From an uncultured Muribaculaceae bacterium (GTDB taxonomy: Bacteria; Bacteroidota; Bacteroidia; Bacteroidales; Muribaculaceae), in contig CAJUOB010000005.1 in the NCBI GenBank assembly GCA_910587915.1, forward strand, positions 1 through 64,000: a stretch of DNA of 64,000 nucleotides, in the 5' to 3' direction. The notes below the pieces were generated by a model. The model was given only the letters and a program-made list of their open reading frames with translations. It was not told the DNA's origin and searched no databases. Shown here piece after piece: positions 26,201 to 33,239 of this stretch. The number at the start of each line of letters is the position of its first letter. Position 1 is the stretch's first letter. The position numbers and the translations under genes are program-made.

Positions 26201-26542
26201 GAAATAAAAGACATCCAGGTAACCGATGGCGGTACTCTGCGCATAGGCGTGAAATCGACAGGCGACGGAACAACCAATCATGGTTGGTTTCAGGCCGATG
26301 ATTTCCGTCTGTACTATACAGGCACATCCGGCATCGGTGTTGTCCCGTCGGCAGCCGATAGTTTGGCCATAAGCACAGACGGCTGTTTTATAGTTATAAA
26401 TTCCGATAGCCAGCGCAATCTCACCCTCTATGCAGTCGATGGCCGGGCAGTGGCACAGATCAACGCTCTGGCCGGGCTATCGCGCCACCAAGCCGCTCCG
26501 GGCTTCTATATCCTTGCCGGACACAAAATCCTTCTCCACTGA
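23261..26542 (+). CDS. secreted multidomain GH27 alpha-galactosidase with NPCBM and T9SS tail
   Basis: The 1093-residue exported enzyme starts with a signal peptide ending G-G-L-A-Q. The GH27 barrel covers about 30-390, with P-P-M-G-W-N-S-W-D at 36-44, nucleophile Asp210 in V-D-F-V-K-I-D-D, and a likely acid/base Asp263 in W-R-T-V-D-D. A small beta domain follows, then an NPCBM-like carbohydrate-binding domain near 455-585. A helical segment near 725-855 and a CBM-like sandwich near 865-1025 (N-P-S-F-E-N-G-T-T-G-W) come next, and a degenerate T9SS tail ends G-F-Y-I-L-A-G-H-K. The substrate is probably an alpha-galactoside of plant or mucin origin. No SusCD pair adjoins it. Confidence 0.88.
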   Translation: MQTKSVVAAAAMMLSAIGGLAQTGTEPAFQKWALTPPMGWNSWDCYGPTVVESEVKANADYMATNLLDHGWEYVVVDIRWYVENDKAGGYNQTNPIYVIDEFGRYTPALNRFPSAADGVGFKALADYVHARGLKFGIHLMRGIPKEAVAAKLPVRGTDGITCDMIANNDSTCTWLRDNWKVDWRKPGAQQYYNSCFEMYADWGVDFVKIDDLARPYHTAEIEMIRNAIDNCGRPMVLSISPGETPVEQVEHVRSHANMWRTVDDFWDNWSQLNYQFQICAKWAPYIAPGTWPDADMLPLGKISIRGERGSERWTAFTPDEQRTMMSLWTIFKSPLMFGGDLPQNDAATNALLTNDDVLYMHSYSANNRQVSRNDDSGLVVWAADDPANGDKFVALFNIGGSQFVSTKKALYRSGTISYLTTGHCTEVDVALPEGTTRVALVVTDGGDSFDSDHADWIAPRITMADGSEVDLTSLQYVKGTCGWGDIHINSNLNGGKLSVDGVQYDKGIATHANSVIVYDLPGTATRFTALAGIDNTGSDQGSKSSVEFLVYNFDPTDPSLPVEDPQIEAYINLSDIGISSGVECRITDMWATKDMGTWKDATFSTVLPEHASALYRVTPLGRTSAPSVALGIGNGRKNSGEPFDIDVTVGGTDFTGAYVQILCNGKIVGTIPVDKSGKARYTATLPGGDYIFSARYSGTDKTASAISSESTVHVDGAAEDLGPLQKRLLTLLASASAIDPAKVSMAYREALASAITAAQPVESKNREELGSAIIQLQDALDNATLSIFYTNKLQTVMAECAEFSGQIKDGTPKNDLLQAIDKAKNLVDSAQATIAAVKEEIEALSAVLEKVRLEAEPADGSEIDVTAKIVNPSFENGTTGWRYSNDYSGWQDVATWSDRPAADGSMFVSVAAGVIRSLNLYQDINKLPGGIYRLEASLRNTDSPDHITDQHLYATTGDTTIDSAPLTTVSGDGNNDWTRLEIKDIQVTDGGTLRIGVKSTGDGTTNHGWFQADDFRLYYTGTSGIGVVPSAADSLAISTDGCFIVINSDSQRNLTLYAVDGRAVAQINALAGLSRHQAAPGFYILAGHKILLH

Positions 26543-26568
26543 CATGGTTGTTATCGGACGTTAATTTG

Positions 26569-26599
26569 TTTGAGCATGGCAAGTTTTTGATTATCTTTG
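26569..26599 (+). promoter_or_regulatory. Bacteroidetes promoter of nrnA (TTTG - 19 - TATCTTTG)
   Basis: TTTG at 26569-26572 and TATCTTTG at 26592-26599 are 19 bases apart. The -7 box ends only four bases before ATG 26604, so the transcript may start at or next to the start codon. Confidence 0.8.
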
Positions 26600-26603
26600 C
26601 GCA

Positions 26604-27632
26604 ATGATTTCGCGAAAGATATCTGAAGAATCAATCAAAAAAGCCAAAGAGCTTATAGACAAGGCAGAGCGGATAGTCACCGTATGCCATTCCGCCCCCG
26701 ATGGCGATGCCGTAGGCTCGTCGTTGGCTGTGGTGCATGTACTTGGCGCACTTGGAAAGGAATGCCGGGCCATTGTCCCCGATGCCTACAACGCCAATCT
26801 GGCCAAGTTGCCGGGCGCGAAAGAAATCGTCGACGCTACACGTTATCCCGATTTCGCACGCAGACTGTTCGATGAAGCCGACCTTGTGATATGTCTCGAT
26901 TTCAACGAGCCACGTCGCACCGGACGCCTCGAAGAAACGCTTCGCCAGTGCAAAGCATCCAAAATACTCATTGACCATCATCTGCACCCCGACATAGATG
27001 CCGATGTGCTCATATCGCACCCCGATATGGCTGCTACGGCCTATCTGCTTTTCCGCTTTTTCTGCCGCCTGGAGCTATTCAACTTCATCGACAAGCCTGC
27101 AGCGGAATGCATCCTCGCAGGTATGATGACCGACACCGGTAACTTCTCCTATAATTGCGCCGACCCCGACATATATATCGTAGTGGCAGAATTGCTCCGC
27201 AAGGGCGCCGATAAGGAACGGCTATACCGCCAGCTATTCAACACAATGAGCGAGAGTTGCATGCGTCTCAACTCCTACGCGATTCTCGAGAAAATGGAAG
27301 TATTCGCCGACGACGGCGCAGCACTCATTGTGCTCAACCGCGAGGAACTCAACCGCTTCCACTACGAAAAAGGCGACACCGAAGGATTGGTGAACCGTCC
27401 GCTCGCCATCCCCGGAGTGGTATACAGTGCATTCCTGCGCGAAGAAACCGACATGGTGAAAGTATCGATGCGCAGTGTAGGCGATTTCCCCGTCAACATG
27501 GTATGCAAAGACCATTTCGGCGGCGGAGGGCACCTCAACGCTGCCGGGGGAGAGTTCTACGGCACTCTCGATGAGGCCGCGACCTTGTTCCGCTCACTTT
27601 TGAAAGAAAACAAAGAAAAATATATAAAATGA
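26604..27632 (+). CDS. nrnA: DHH-family phosphoesterase, NrnA type (oligoribonuclease / pAp phosphatase)
   Basis: The 342-residue protein has the DHH signature: H-S-A-P-D-G-D-A-V-G-S with His29, Asp33 and Asp35; D-F-N-E-P near 99; and I-L-I-D-H-H-L-H-P with Asp124-His125-His126. The C-terminal DHHA1 motif G-G-G-G-H-L-N-A-A-G-G binds substrate. NrnA proteins degrade short RNAs and dephosphorylate pAp using Mn. No close alternative start exists despite the very short leader. Its stop overlaps the next gene by four bases (ATGA). Confidence 0.92.
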   Translation: MISRKISEESIKKAKELIDKAERIVTVCHSAPDGDAVGSSLAVVHVLGALGKECRAIVPDAYNANLAKLPGAKEIVDATRYPDFARRLFDEADLVICLDFNEPRRTGRLEETLRQCKASKILIDHHLHPDIDADVLISHPDMAATAYLLFRFFCRLELFNFIDKPAAECILAGMMTDTGNFSYNCADPDIYIVVAELLRKGADKERLYRQLFNTMSESCMRLNSYAILEKMEVFADDGAALIVLNREELNRFHYEKGDTEGLVNRPLAIPGVVYSAFLREETDMVKVSMRSVGDFPVNMVCKDHFGGGGHLNAAGGEFYGTLDEAATLFRSLLKENKEKYIK

Positions 27633-28186
27633 AGATATTGACAAATATACTCGCCATAGCCGCATTTGTGATGCTGGCAACATCGTGTGACGACGGAAAA
27701 TCATATGCAGAACTTCTCACCGAAGAAGATTACGCTGTCAACAATTTCCTGGCCGACCAGGTGGTGATTCTCGACATGCCGGCCGACACGGTTTTCGAAG
27801 TGGGTGCCGATGCTCCGTATTACCGCATAGATGAAGATGGCGCCCTCTACATGCAGGTGCTCAATGCCGGTACAAAAGGCTACCGCGTGAAGGACGACGA
27901 ACAGATATACTTCCGCTACACCCGCTATGCCTTGGCCAGCTACAAAGACGGCAAGCTTCCTCAAGGAACAGGCAACAACCTGTCGCTGAGCCCGGCATGG
28001 TTCCGATACAACAACTACCAGCTACAGTCGTCGAGCACATGGGGCACTGGCATACAGGCACCTCTGGCGCTGCTGCCAATCGACTGCGAGGTAAATCTCG
28101 TGATTAAATCGACAGTAGGCACATCCGACGACCAGACCTCGGTGACACCCTACCTCTACCGTCTCACCTATCAGCGCCGCGAATAA
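27629..28186 (+). CDS. DUF4827-like lipoprotein
   Basis: The 185-residue protein has a lipobox L-A-T-S-C (Cys20), followed by D-D-G-K-S-Y-A-E-L-L-T-E-E-D. It resembles DUF4827 lipoproteins of Bacteroidales, which I recall as often lying next to glmM. The later part (Y-R-V-K-D-D-E-Q-I-Y-F-R-Y-T-R and L-L-P-I-D-C-E-V-N-L-V-I-K-S) has the look of an FKBP-type fold, but catalytic residues cannot be judged. It is translationally coupled to nrnA. The biochemical role is unknown. Confidence 0.8.
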   Translation: MKILTNILAIAAFVMLATSCDDGKSYAELLTEEDYAVNNFLADQVVILDMPADTVFEVGADAPYYRIDEDGALYMQVLNAGTKGYRVKDDEQIYFRYTRYALASYKDGKLPQGTGNNLSLSPAWFRYNNYQLQSSSTWGTGIQAPLALLPIDCEVNLVIKSTVGTSDDQTSVTPYLYRLTYQRRE

Positions 28187-28187
28187 A

Positions 28188-28206
28188 AACCGGGAATCAG
28201 CCGGTT
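28188..28206 (+). terminator. small hairpin before glmM
   Basis: AACCGG/CCGGTT with a 7-base loop lies right after the DUF4827 gene stop. There is no T-run. A near-consensus -7 box (TAACTTTA, 28250-28257) follows, so glmM may have its own start. Confidence 0.35.
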
Positions 28207-28263
28207 CATCACATCCGATTTCAACTATTAACCATATTTAGCCAAACCAATAACTTTACACAG

Positions 28264-29655
28264 ATGTCCCTCATAAAGTCTATTTCGGGAATACGTGGTA
28301 CTATCGGCGGTCCTGCCGGCGATGGACTGACACCTCTCGACATCGTCAAGTTCACGGCTGCTTATGCATCGTTCATAGCATCGAACACCAAGAATACCTC
28401 AAAGACCATAGTAGTGGGCCGCGATGCCCGCATATCGGGCCCTATGGTGCGCGACCTCGTGGTTGGCACCCTCTGTGGCATGGGATTTGATGTTATCGAC
28501 ATCGATCTCGCCTCAACTCCCACAACTGAAGTGGCAGTCGTAGGCGAAAAAGCATGTGGTGGCCTTATTCTCACGGCATCGCACAACCCTCTGCAGTGGA
28601 ACGCCCTCAAGCTCCTCAACGAGCACGGCGAATTCCTCAACGCCGAAGAAGGTGCACGCGTGCTCGAAATCGCCGCTTCCGACAGCTACGACTTCGCTCC
28701 CGTCGATAAGCTTGGCAAAGTATATACCAACAACACATGGAACCGCCGCCACATCGAGCAGGTACTTGCCTTGCCCCTCGTGGACCGCGACGCCATAGCC
28801 AAGGCCGGATTCACCGTGGCAGTCGATGCCGTGAATTCCGTCGGTGGCGTGATTGTGCCTGAGTTGCTTCGTGCGCTCGGCGTGAAAAATGTGGTGGAAC
28901 TCAATTGCACACCCACAGGCTACTTCGCCCACACACCAGAACCCATACCCGAGAATCTCGGCGACATCGCCACACTTGTAGGCGAAAGCGGAGCCGATGT
29001 CGGTTTTGTAGTTGATCCCGATGTGGATCGTCTGGCAATAATCAGCGATGGCGGCACATTCTTCGGCGAGGAGTACACTCTCGTATCAATAGCCGACTAT
29101 GTGCTCGCACACACACCCGGCAACACCGTGAGCAACCTCAGCTCATCGCGTGCTCTCGCCGACGTGACCCGTGCCCATGGCGGCAGCTACGAGGCAGCCG
29201 CAGTAGGCGAGGTCAACGTGACCACCAAGATGAAAGAGACCGGCGCTGTGATCGGCGGCGAAGGCAATGGCGGAGTAATCTATCCGGCCATCCACTATGG
29301 CCGCGACGCGCTCGTGGGAATAGCGCTCTTCCTGACCATGATGGCAAAAACAGGCAAGAAGCCGAGCGAAATCCGCGCCACACTTCCGGCCTACGACATC
29401 TACAAGACCAAGATCCAACTCACACCCGAAATCGACGTCGATGCTATTCTCGATGCCATCAAGCAGCGATTCGCCGGCGAAAAGATTACAGACATCGACG
29501 GTGTGAAGATAGATTTTGCCGAAAGCTGGGTACACCTTCGCAAGTCGAACACCGAGCCCATCATCCGCATCTATTCCGAGGCCCACACCCCCGAAGAAGC
29601 TGCGGCCCTGGCCGACAGAATAAAAGCTATTGTCGACGAAATCGTAGCCAAATAA
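28264..29655 (+). CDS. glmM: phosphoglucosamine mutase (phosphohexomutase family)
   Basis: The 463-residue enzyme has the phosphoserine loop T-A-S-H-N-P (Ser106), the metal loop D-P-D-V-D-R (Asp251, 253, 255), and the phosphate loop R-K-S-N-T-E-P near the C terminus. It should interconvert glucosamine 6- and 1-phosphate for UDP-GlcNAc synthesis. The sugar loop reads G-G-E-G-N-G-G-V-I, not the G-E-Q-S-G-H typical of E. coli GlmM, and so resembles archaeal-type GlmM or phosphomannomutases. The exact sugar is therefore less certain than the family. Confidence 0.88.
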   Translation: MSLIKSISGIRGTIGGPAGDGLTPLDIVKFTAAYASFIASNTKNTSKTIVVGRDARISGPMVRDLVVGTLCGMGFDVIDIDLASTPTTEVAVVGEKACGGLILTASHNPLQWNALKLLNEHGEFLNAEEGARVLEIAASDSYDFAPVDKLGKVYTNNTWNRRHIEQVLALPLVDRDAIAKAGFTVAVDAVNSVGGVIVPELLRALGVKNVVELNCTPTGYFAHTPEPIPENLGDIATLVGESGADVGFVVDPDVDRLAIISDGGTFFGEEYTLVSIADYVLAHTPGNTVSNLSSSRALADVTRAHGGSYEAAAVGEVNVTTKMKETGAVIGGEGNGGVIYPAIHYGRDALVGIALFLTMMAKTGKKPSEIRATLPAYDIYKTKIQLTPEIDVDAILDAIKQRFAGEKITDIDGVKIDFAESWVHLRKSNTEPIIRIYSEAHTPEEAAALADRIKAIVDEIVAK

Positions 29656-29673
29656 ACAACTACATAACGCAAC

Positions 29674-29712
29674 AAAATGGCGCCGGACACGAATGTTCAG
29701 CGCCATTTTTTT
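29674..29712. terminator. bidirectional intrinsic terminator
   Basis: AAAATGGCG pairs with CGCCATTTT and a T-run follows; on the other strand the A-run serves the converging GH2 gene. Confidence 0.88.
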
Positions 29713-29716
29713 GCGA

Positions 29717-32062
29717 TTAGAAATTCAGTTGTGCCGGCTTCAATCCCGGGGATTTCGCCGTAAGCGCTCCATTATCACCGTTTCGCCGCACTATGCAGAG
29801 CGCCCGTCCATGGTAGGCTTTGTGCCCGTGGCGTGTATAGCCTGCTGAATCGGTCGGATCAGCCGAACCGGTAGCGAGAATTGTAGCATCGCCCGATACA
29901 GAGAACGACAGCATGTTGTCGGCAACAGGCACCACGCATCCTTTGGAATCCACAATCTCAGCCCTTACAAATACCAGATCATCGCCTGCGGCCGGTTCTG
30001 CCACCAGCCGCACTGCAGCCGGCCGTCCGGCCGTTTCTAGCACGGCGGTGTCGGCCGGTAGCCCATCGGCTCCCATAGCGACAGCACGCAGAGTACCCGG
30101 CGTGTATGGAATCTCGAATTCAGCCATGAAACGCTGATCGCGACCGGTCTTACGCGTTCCGACAAGCTTATCGTTGACATACAGAGCCACCTCGGGATAT
30201 GTCGACGCCACTTCCACCGTTATAGGCTTACCCTTATATCCGGGCCAATTCCACGATTCATATGTGGGCCACGTGCCCCACATCGTTTCCTTGACCTTTC
30301 CGCGATACCCGTCGGGCTCGCGTACGGCCAGCGACAGCATAGGTATGTCGGCATAAAGCATCTGCCGGTAGTACGATATCGGCTTGCGACAACCAATTAT
30401 ATCGATATCTCCACACTGCGAATTATGCCACGGCCACAAGGGACGCTCAAAATGCTCTCCTGCCGGATCGCCTTCATAGTAGTGACGTCCTATACCCGAC
30501 TCGCCAATATAGTCGATGCCTGTCCACACGAAATCTCCGATCACATACGGCAGATCGGCCGTTTTGGTCCAGTTCTCAAATGCATCGCGAGGATACGATT
30601 CGGTCTGCCATACCACCCGCGATGGCACCCGCGCATGGTCGCCCTCTACTTTATGGATCATATAGTTGTAGCCGGCAATATCGTGTTCGGCCATCAATGC
30701 GTCGTATATCTCCCAATCGGGATCCCACGATGCGAAAGCCTGTGTGACCGGTCGCGTGGGGTCGAGACTACGGCATTTCGAGGCAAACTCTCGGGCAGTA
30801 GCCACTGCCTCGGGCGATTTCCGCTCGAGAATCTCGTTTCCTATGCTCCATGCGATTATCGATGGATGGTTTCGGTCGCGCTCCACCATCGCGCCGAGGT
30901 CGGAGTCCCACCATTCATCCAACAGAATGGAATAGTCGAAAGGCGTCTTGGCCTCGCGCCAACCATCGAAAGCCTCGTCGATGACGAGCAGGCCCAGACG
31001 GTCGCAGGCATCGAGAAAAGCCGGAGCAGGAGGATTGTGCGAGGTGCGCACGGCATTGAATCCCGCATCCTTGAGCAGAGCCGCCTTGCGATATTCGGCC
31101 GCATCGTGCGATGCAGCGCCAAGAATGCCATTGTCGTGGTGCACACAGGCGCCCGACAGCACTATGGTATCGCCATTGAGCTCAAAGCCATCTGGCGACC
31201 ACGAGAATGTGCGGATACCGAAGTTTTCGACCTCGGTATCGCCGTTGCCGAGCTTCACATCTACGCTATAGAGCTCCGGCGATTCCGGACTCCACAACGA
31301 TGGAGAGGGTATGCGGAAATCGTAGCTCAGATACTTTTCGCGCTCTCCCTTGCGGATAAGCACGGTATCGTCGAGCGCTATGCCGGCACGCGCACCGCTT
31401 ATGTGCAGAGGCATCTTTAGGTCGCCGTCGCGATCGGCCGGACATGCCAGTGTGAACTGCACTCGGGCCACAGCCTCTTCGGGGCTTACCACAGGAGTGG
31501 TGATGCGCATGCTCCAGGGCTCGACATATACATCGGGATGGCGCTCGAGCCACACATGCCGATATATTCCCGAGCCCGAGTACCAGCGGCTGTTCTTCTG
31601 ATGTGAATTATCGACCTTTATAGCCACCGTATTGTCGCCCGGATTCAAGAACGGAGTGATATCAACACGGTACGACGTGTATCCGTAGGGATGGCCACCG
31701 GCGCGATGTCCGTTCACCCACACTTCCGAGTTCATGTATGCACCCTCGAGATACAGATGCTGCACAGGAGCGGCATCAGCCCCGACATGGATAGTACGTC
31801 GATACCATCCGGTACCGGTGGGCAGGTAGCCGCCGTCATTGCCCGACGGACAATCGCGGTCGAAGTCGAGCTCCACACTCCAATCATGCGGAAGATCGAC
31901 CCTACGCCAATTGCTATCATCGAAATCAGAGGCTACAACAGAGCTGTCGGCGTTCATAGAAAAGCGCCAGCCGGAATCCAGCAACTGCCGCGACTGGGTC
32001 AGCGCACACATAGGCGCCGTCGCCGACATAATGGCAATTGCGGTAATAACAAAGTTTTTCAT
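29717..32062 (-). CDS. GH2 family glycoside hydrolase (beta-galactosidase type, DUF4982-like C-terminal domain)
   Basis: The 781-residue exported enzyme begins with a signal peptide. A GH2 sugar-binding sandwich covers about 25-185 (G-W-R-F, V-D-L-P-H-D-W, G-W-Y-R-R, N-S-E-V-W-V-N-G). An immunoglobulin-like domain runs to ~285 and the catalytic barrel to ~600. Glu410 in S-I-G-N-E is the acid/base and Glu488 in W-Q-T-E-S-Y the likely nucleophile. A DUF4982-like domain and a further Ig-like domain complete it. It is probably a periplasmic beta-galactosidase or beta-glycosidase acting on imported oligosaccharides. The gene stands alone and converges on glmM. Confidence 0.9.
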   Translation of the reverse strand: MKNFVITAIAIMSATAPMCALTQSRQLLDSGWRFSMNADSSVVASDFDDSNWRRVDLPHDWSVELDFDRDCPSGNDGGYLPTGTGWYRRTIHVGADAAPVQHLYLEGAYMNSEVWVNGHRAGGHPYGYTSYRVDITPFLNPGDNTVAIKVDNSHQKNSRWYSGSGIYRHVWLERHPDVYVEPWSMRITTPVVSPEEAVARVQFTLACPADRDGDLKMPLHISGARAGIALDDTVLIRKGEREKYLSYDFRIPSPSLWSPESPELYSVDVKLGNGDTEVENFGIRTFSWSPDGFELNGDTIVLSGACVHHDNGILGAASHDAAEYRKAALLKDAGFNAVRTSHNPPAPAFLDACDRLGLLVIDEAFDGWREAKTPFDYSILLDEWWDSDLGAMVERDRNHPSIIAWSIGNEILERKSPEAVATAREFASKCRSLDPTRPVTQAFASWDPDWEIYDALMAEHDIAGYNYMIHKVEGDHARVPSRVVWQTESYPRDAFENWTKTADLPYVIGDFVWTGIDYIGESGIGRHYYEGDPAGEHFERPLWPWHNSQCGDIDIIGCRKPISYYRQMLYADIPMLSLAVREPDGYRGKVKETMWGTWPTYESWNWPGYKGKPITVEVASTYPEVALYVNDKLVGTRKTGRDQRFMAEFEIPYTPGTLRAVAMGADGLPADTAVLETAGRPAAVRLVAEPAAGDDLVFVRAEIVDSKGCVVPVADNMLSFSVSGDATILATGSADPTDSAGYTRHGHKAYHGRALCIVRRNGDNGALTAKSPGLKPAQLNF

Positions 32063-32133
32063 AGGTCGGAATTTTTCGCGAATCTACAAAATTTTATCAT
32101 CAAATACAAATCCATACAAAAGCTCTCAATCCC

Positions 32134-32164
32134 TTGCAAATATCAACCGACATATCTATATTTG
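32134..32164 (+). promoter_or_regulatory. Bacteroidetes promoter (TTGC - 19 - TATATTTG)
   Basis: TTGC at 32134-32137 and TATATTTG at 32157-32164 are about 19 bases apart. The transcript would begin near 32169, ahead of the small ORF at 32176 and the orphan gene at 32324. Confidence 0.7.
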
Positions 32165-32175
32165 CAAAAAACAAT

Positions 32176-32304
32176 ATGATGTGTCTATCCATGAAAAAAC
32201 AGCTCATAAAAGCAGCCTATATAAGACAGCTTTTTCCCAGGGAAAGACATCCAATGTATTTTGTAGGGACGCGCGTCCCGACAGGTTTTTCGGATTATGC
32301 ATGA
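32176..32304 (+). CDS. possible 42-residue leader ORF containing a palindromic repeat
   Basis: An open frame starts seven bases after the predicted transcript start (ATG-ATG at 32176, another ATG at 32191) and ends 19 bases before the orphan gene. The product begins M-M-C-L-S-M-K-K-Q-L-I-K-A-A and includes M-Y-F-V-G-T-R-V-P-T-G-F-S-D, the translation of the palindromic element inside it. It could be a leader peptide, or simply a repeat inserted in the leader. No homology is claimed. Confidence 0.25.
   Translation: MMCLSMKKQLIKAAYIRQLFPRERHPMYFVGTRVPTGFSDYA
32266..32279. repeat. perfect 14-base GC palindrome (GGGACGCGCGTCCC)
   Basis: The sequence is its own reverse complement. It is strikingly GC rich inside AT-rich surroundings and is flanked by TGTA on the left and GACAGGTTTTTCGG on the right. 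It looks like a REP-type or dispersed intergenic repeat. Only one copy was noticed in this window. Confidence 0.6.
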
Positions 32305-32323
32305 TTCATAAAAAAGCATAGAC

Positions 32324-33109
32324 ATGTATTTAAAGTATATCAGATTATTTTCGGACGACAGTGTCGGCGATAAGAAATACTGCTCCGATTTCGATTATCA
32401 TACATATGTGATGCGCTATTATCTTTACCAATGCTTGCGTAAAGATAAATACGTGACGGACGGAAGTTTTGACTGCATAAATATCGTAGCGGTCAGAAAA
32501 GGGCACGAAGAGACATTCAGCTATAATTCAACATTTGACATAATATCCTATCAAATAGAGTTTGATTTCGAATATTATGATAGCGCAGAAGAACGAGACA
32601 GATGTCACTATTGCATAGAGGTATATAAGAAAGCCCTATTACGCATAGCGAAATACAAGGCAATTCCTTATGAACGTATTGTCGTATGGCTCAATGAACT
32701 CGAAGCTAAAGACTATATCGATACTTGGAAGTTCCGCAACATGCTCATACGCGAATATGGCCTACGCATACACTTCACCGCATGCCTAACAACCAACGAC
32801 TTCACAATCCGGGCTGATGTATACCGCAAACCGAACGAGCCACCGATTTGCGGCGGTATCGTTGTGCGTACTAAGCCCGACAGTATTCATTTCAACCATA
32901 TCATTAAAAAATTTCCTATTGAGGGCAATCGGCTTTATATATGTGACCGTTGGAATGACAGGTTCTTTTCCCTTGATTTAAACCAACTTGCCGCTGGAAA
33001 CTTCGAGCTTCATATCTGTCAATCTATTGACATTCGCGCAGACGATATTGAACTATTTCAGTCCTTGCAGAAATCTCTGATGTACGACGGTAACGACTTT
33101 GATTTATAG
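32324..33109 (+). CDS. AT-rich orphan gene, hypothetical protein
   Basis: The 261-residue protein has no signal peptide or membrane segment and no motif I recognise. It is rich in Tyr, Asp, Ile and Cys; notable stretches are Y-C-S-D-F-D-Y-H-T-Y-V-M-R-Y-Y-L-Y and I-V-V-R-T-K-P-D-S-I-H-F. Its base composition is clearly more AT rich than all neighbours, which with the odd leader suggests transfer from elsewhere. It stands alone between GH2 and dgt. An effector, immunity or phage-derived role is possible, but nothing in the sequence decides. Confidence 0.7.
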   Translation: MYLKYIRLFSDDSVGDKKYCSDFDYHTYVMRYYLYQCLRKDKYVTDGSFDCINIVAVRKGHEETFSYNSTFDIISYQIEFDFEYYDSAEERDRCHYCIEVYKKALLRIAKYKAIPYERIVVWLNELEAKDYIDTWKFRNMLIREYGLRIHFTACLTTNDFTIRADVYRKPNEPPICGGIVVRTKPDSIHFNHIIKKFPIEGNRLYICDRWNDRFFSLDLNQLAAGNFELHICQSIDIRADDIELFQSLQKSLMYDGNDFDL

Positions 33110-33182
33110 GAAAGAAAACAGTAATAAAGATATATTTATCTGAGCAGTGCGATATATGAATCGGAGCTGTGGACTAAATAAA

Positions 33183-33214
33183 TTTGGCATTGCTCGGACT
33201 TCTGTGTATATTTG
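33183..33214 (+). promoter_or_regulatory. Bacteroidetes promoter of dgt (TTTG - 20 - TATATTTG)
   Basis: TTTG at 33183-33186 and TATATTTG at 33207-33214 are 20 bases apart. The predicted transcript start (about 33219) coincides with an upstream ATG, which favours the next ATG at 33240 as the real dgt start. Confidence 0.75.
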
Positions 33215-33239
33215 CTGAATGAGCAACATAAAAAATAAA

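Noticed and set aside
30425..31420. 331-codon open frame on the plus strand
   Set aside because: It lies fully antisense inside the GH2 gene, whose catalytic motifs are intact, and shows no family resemblance.
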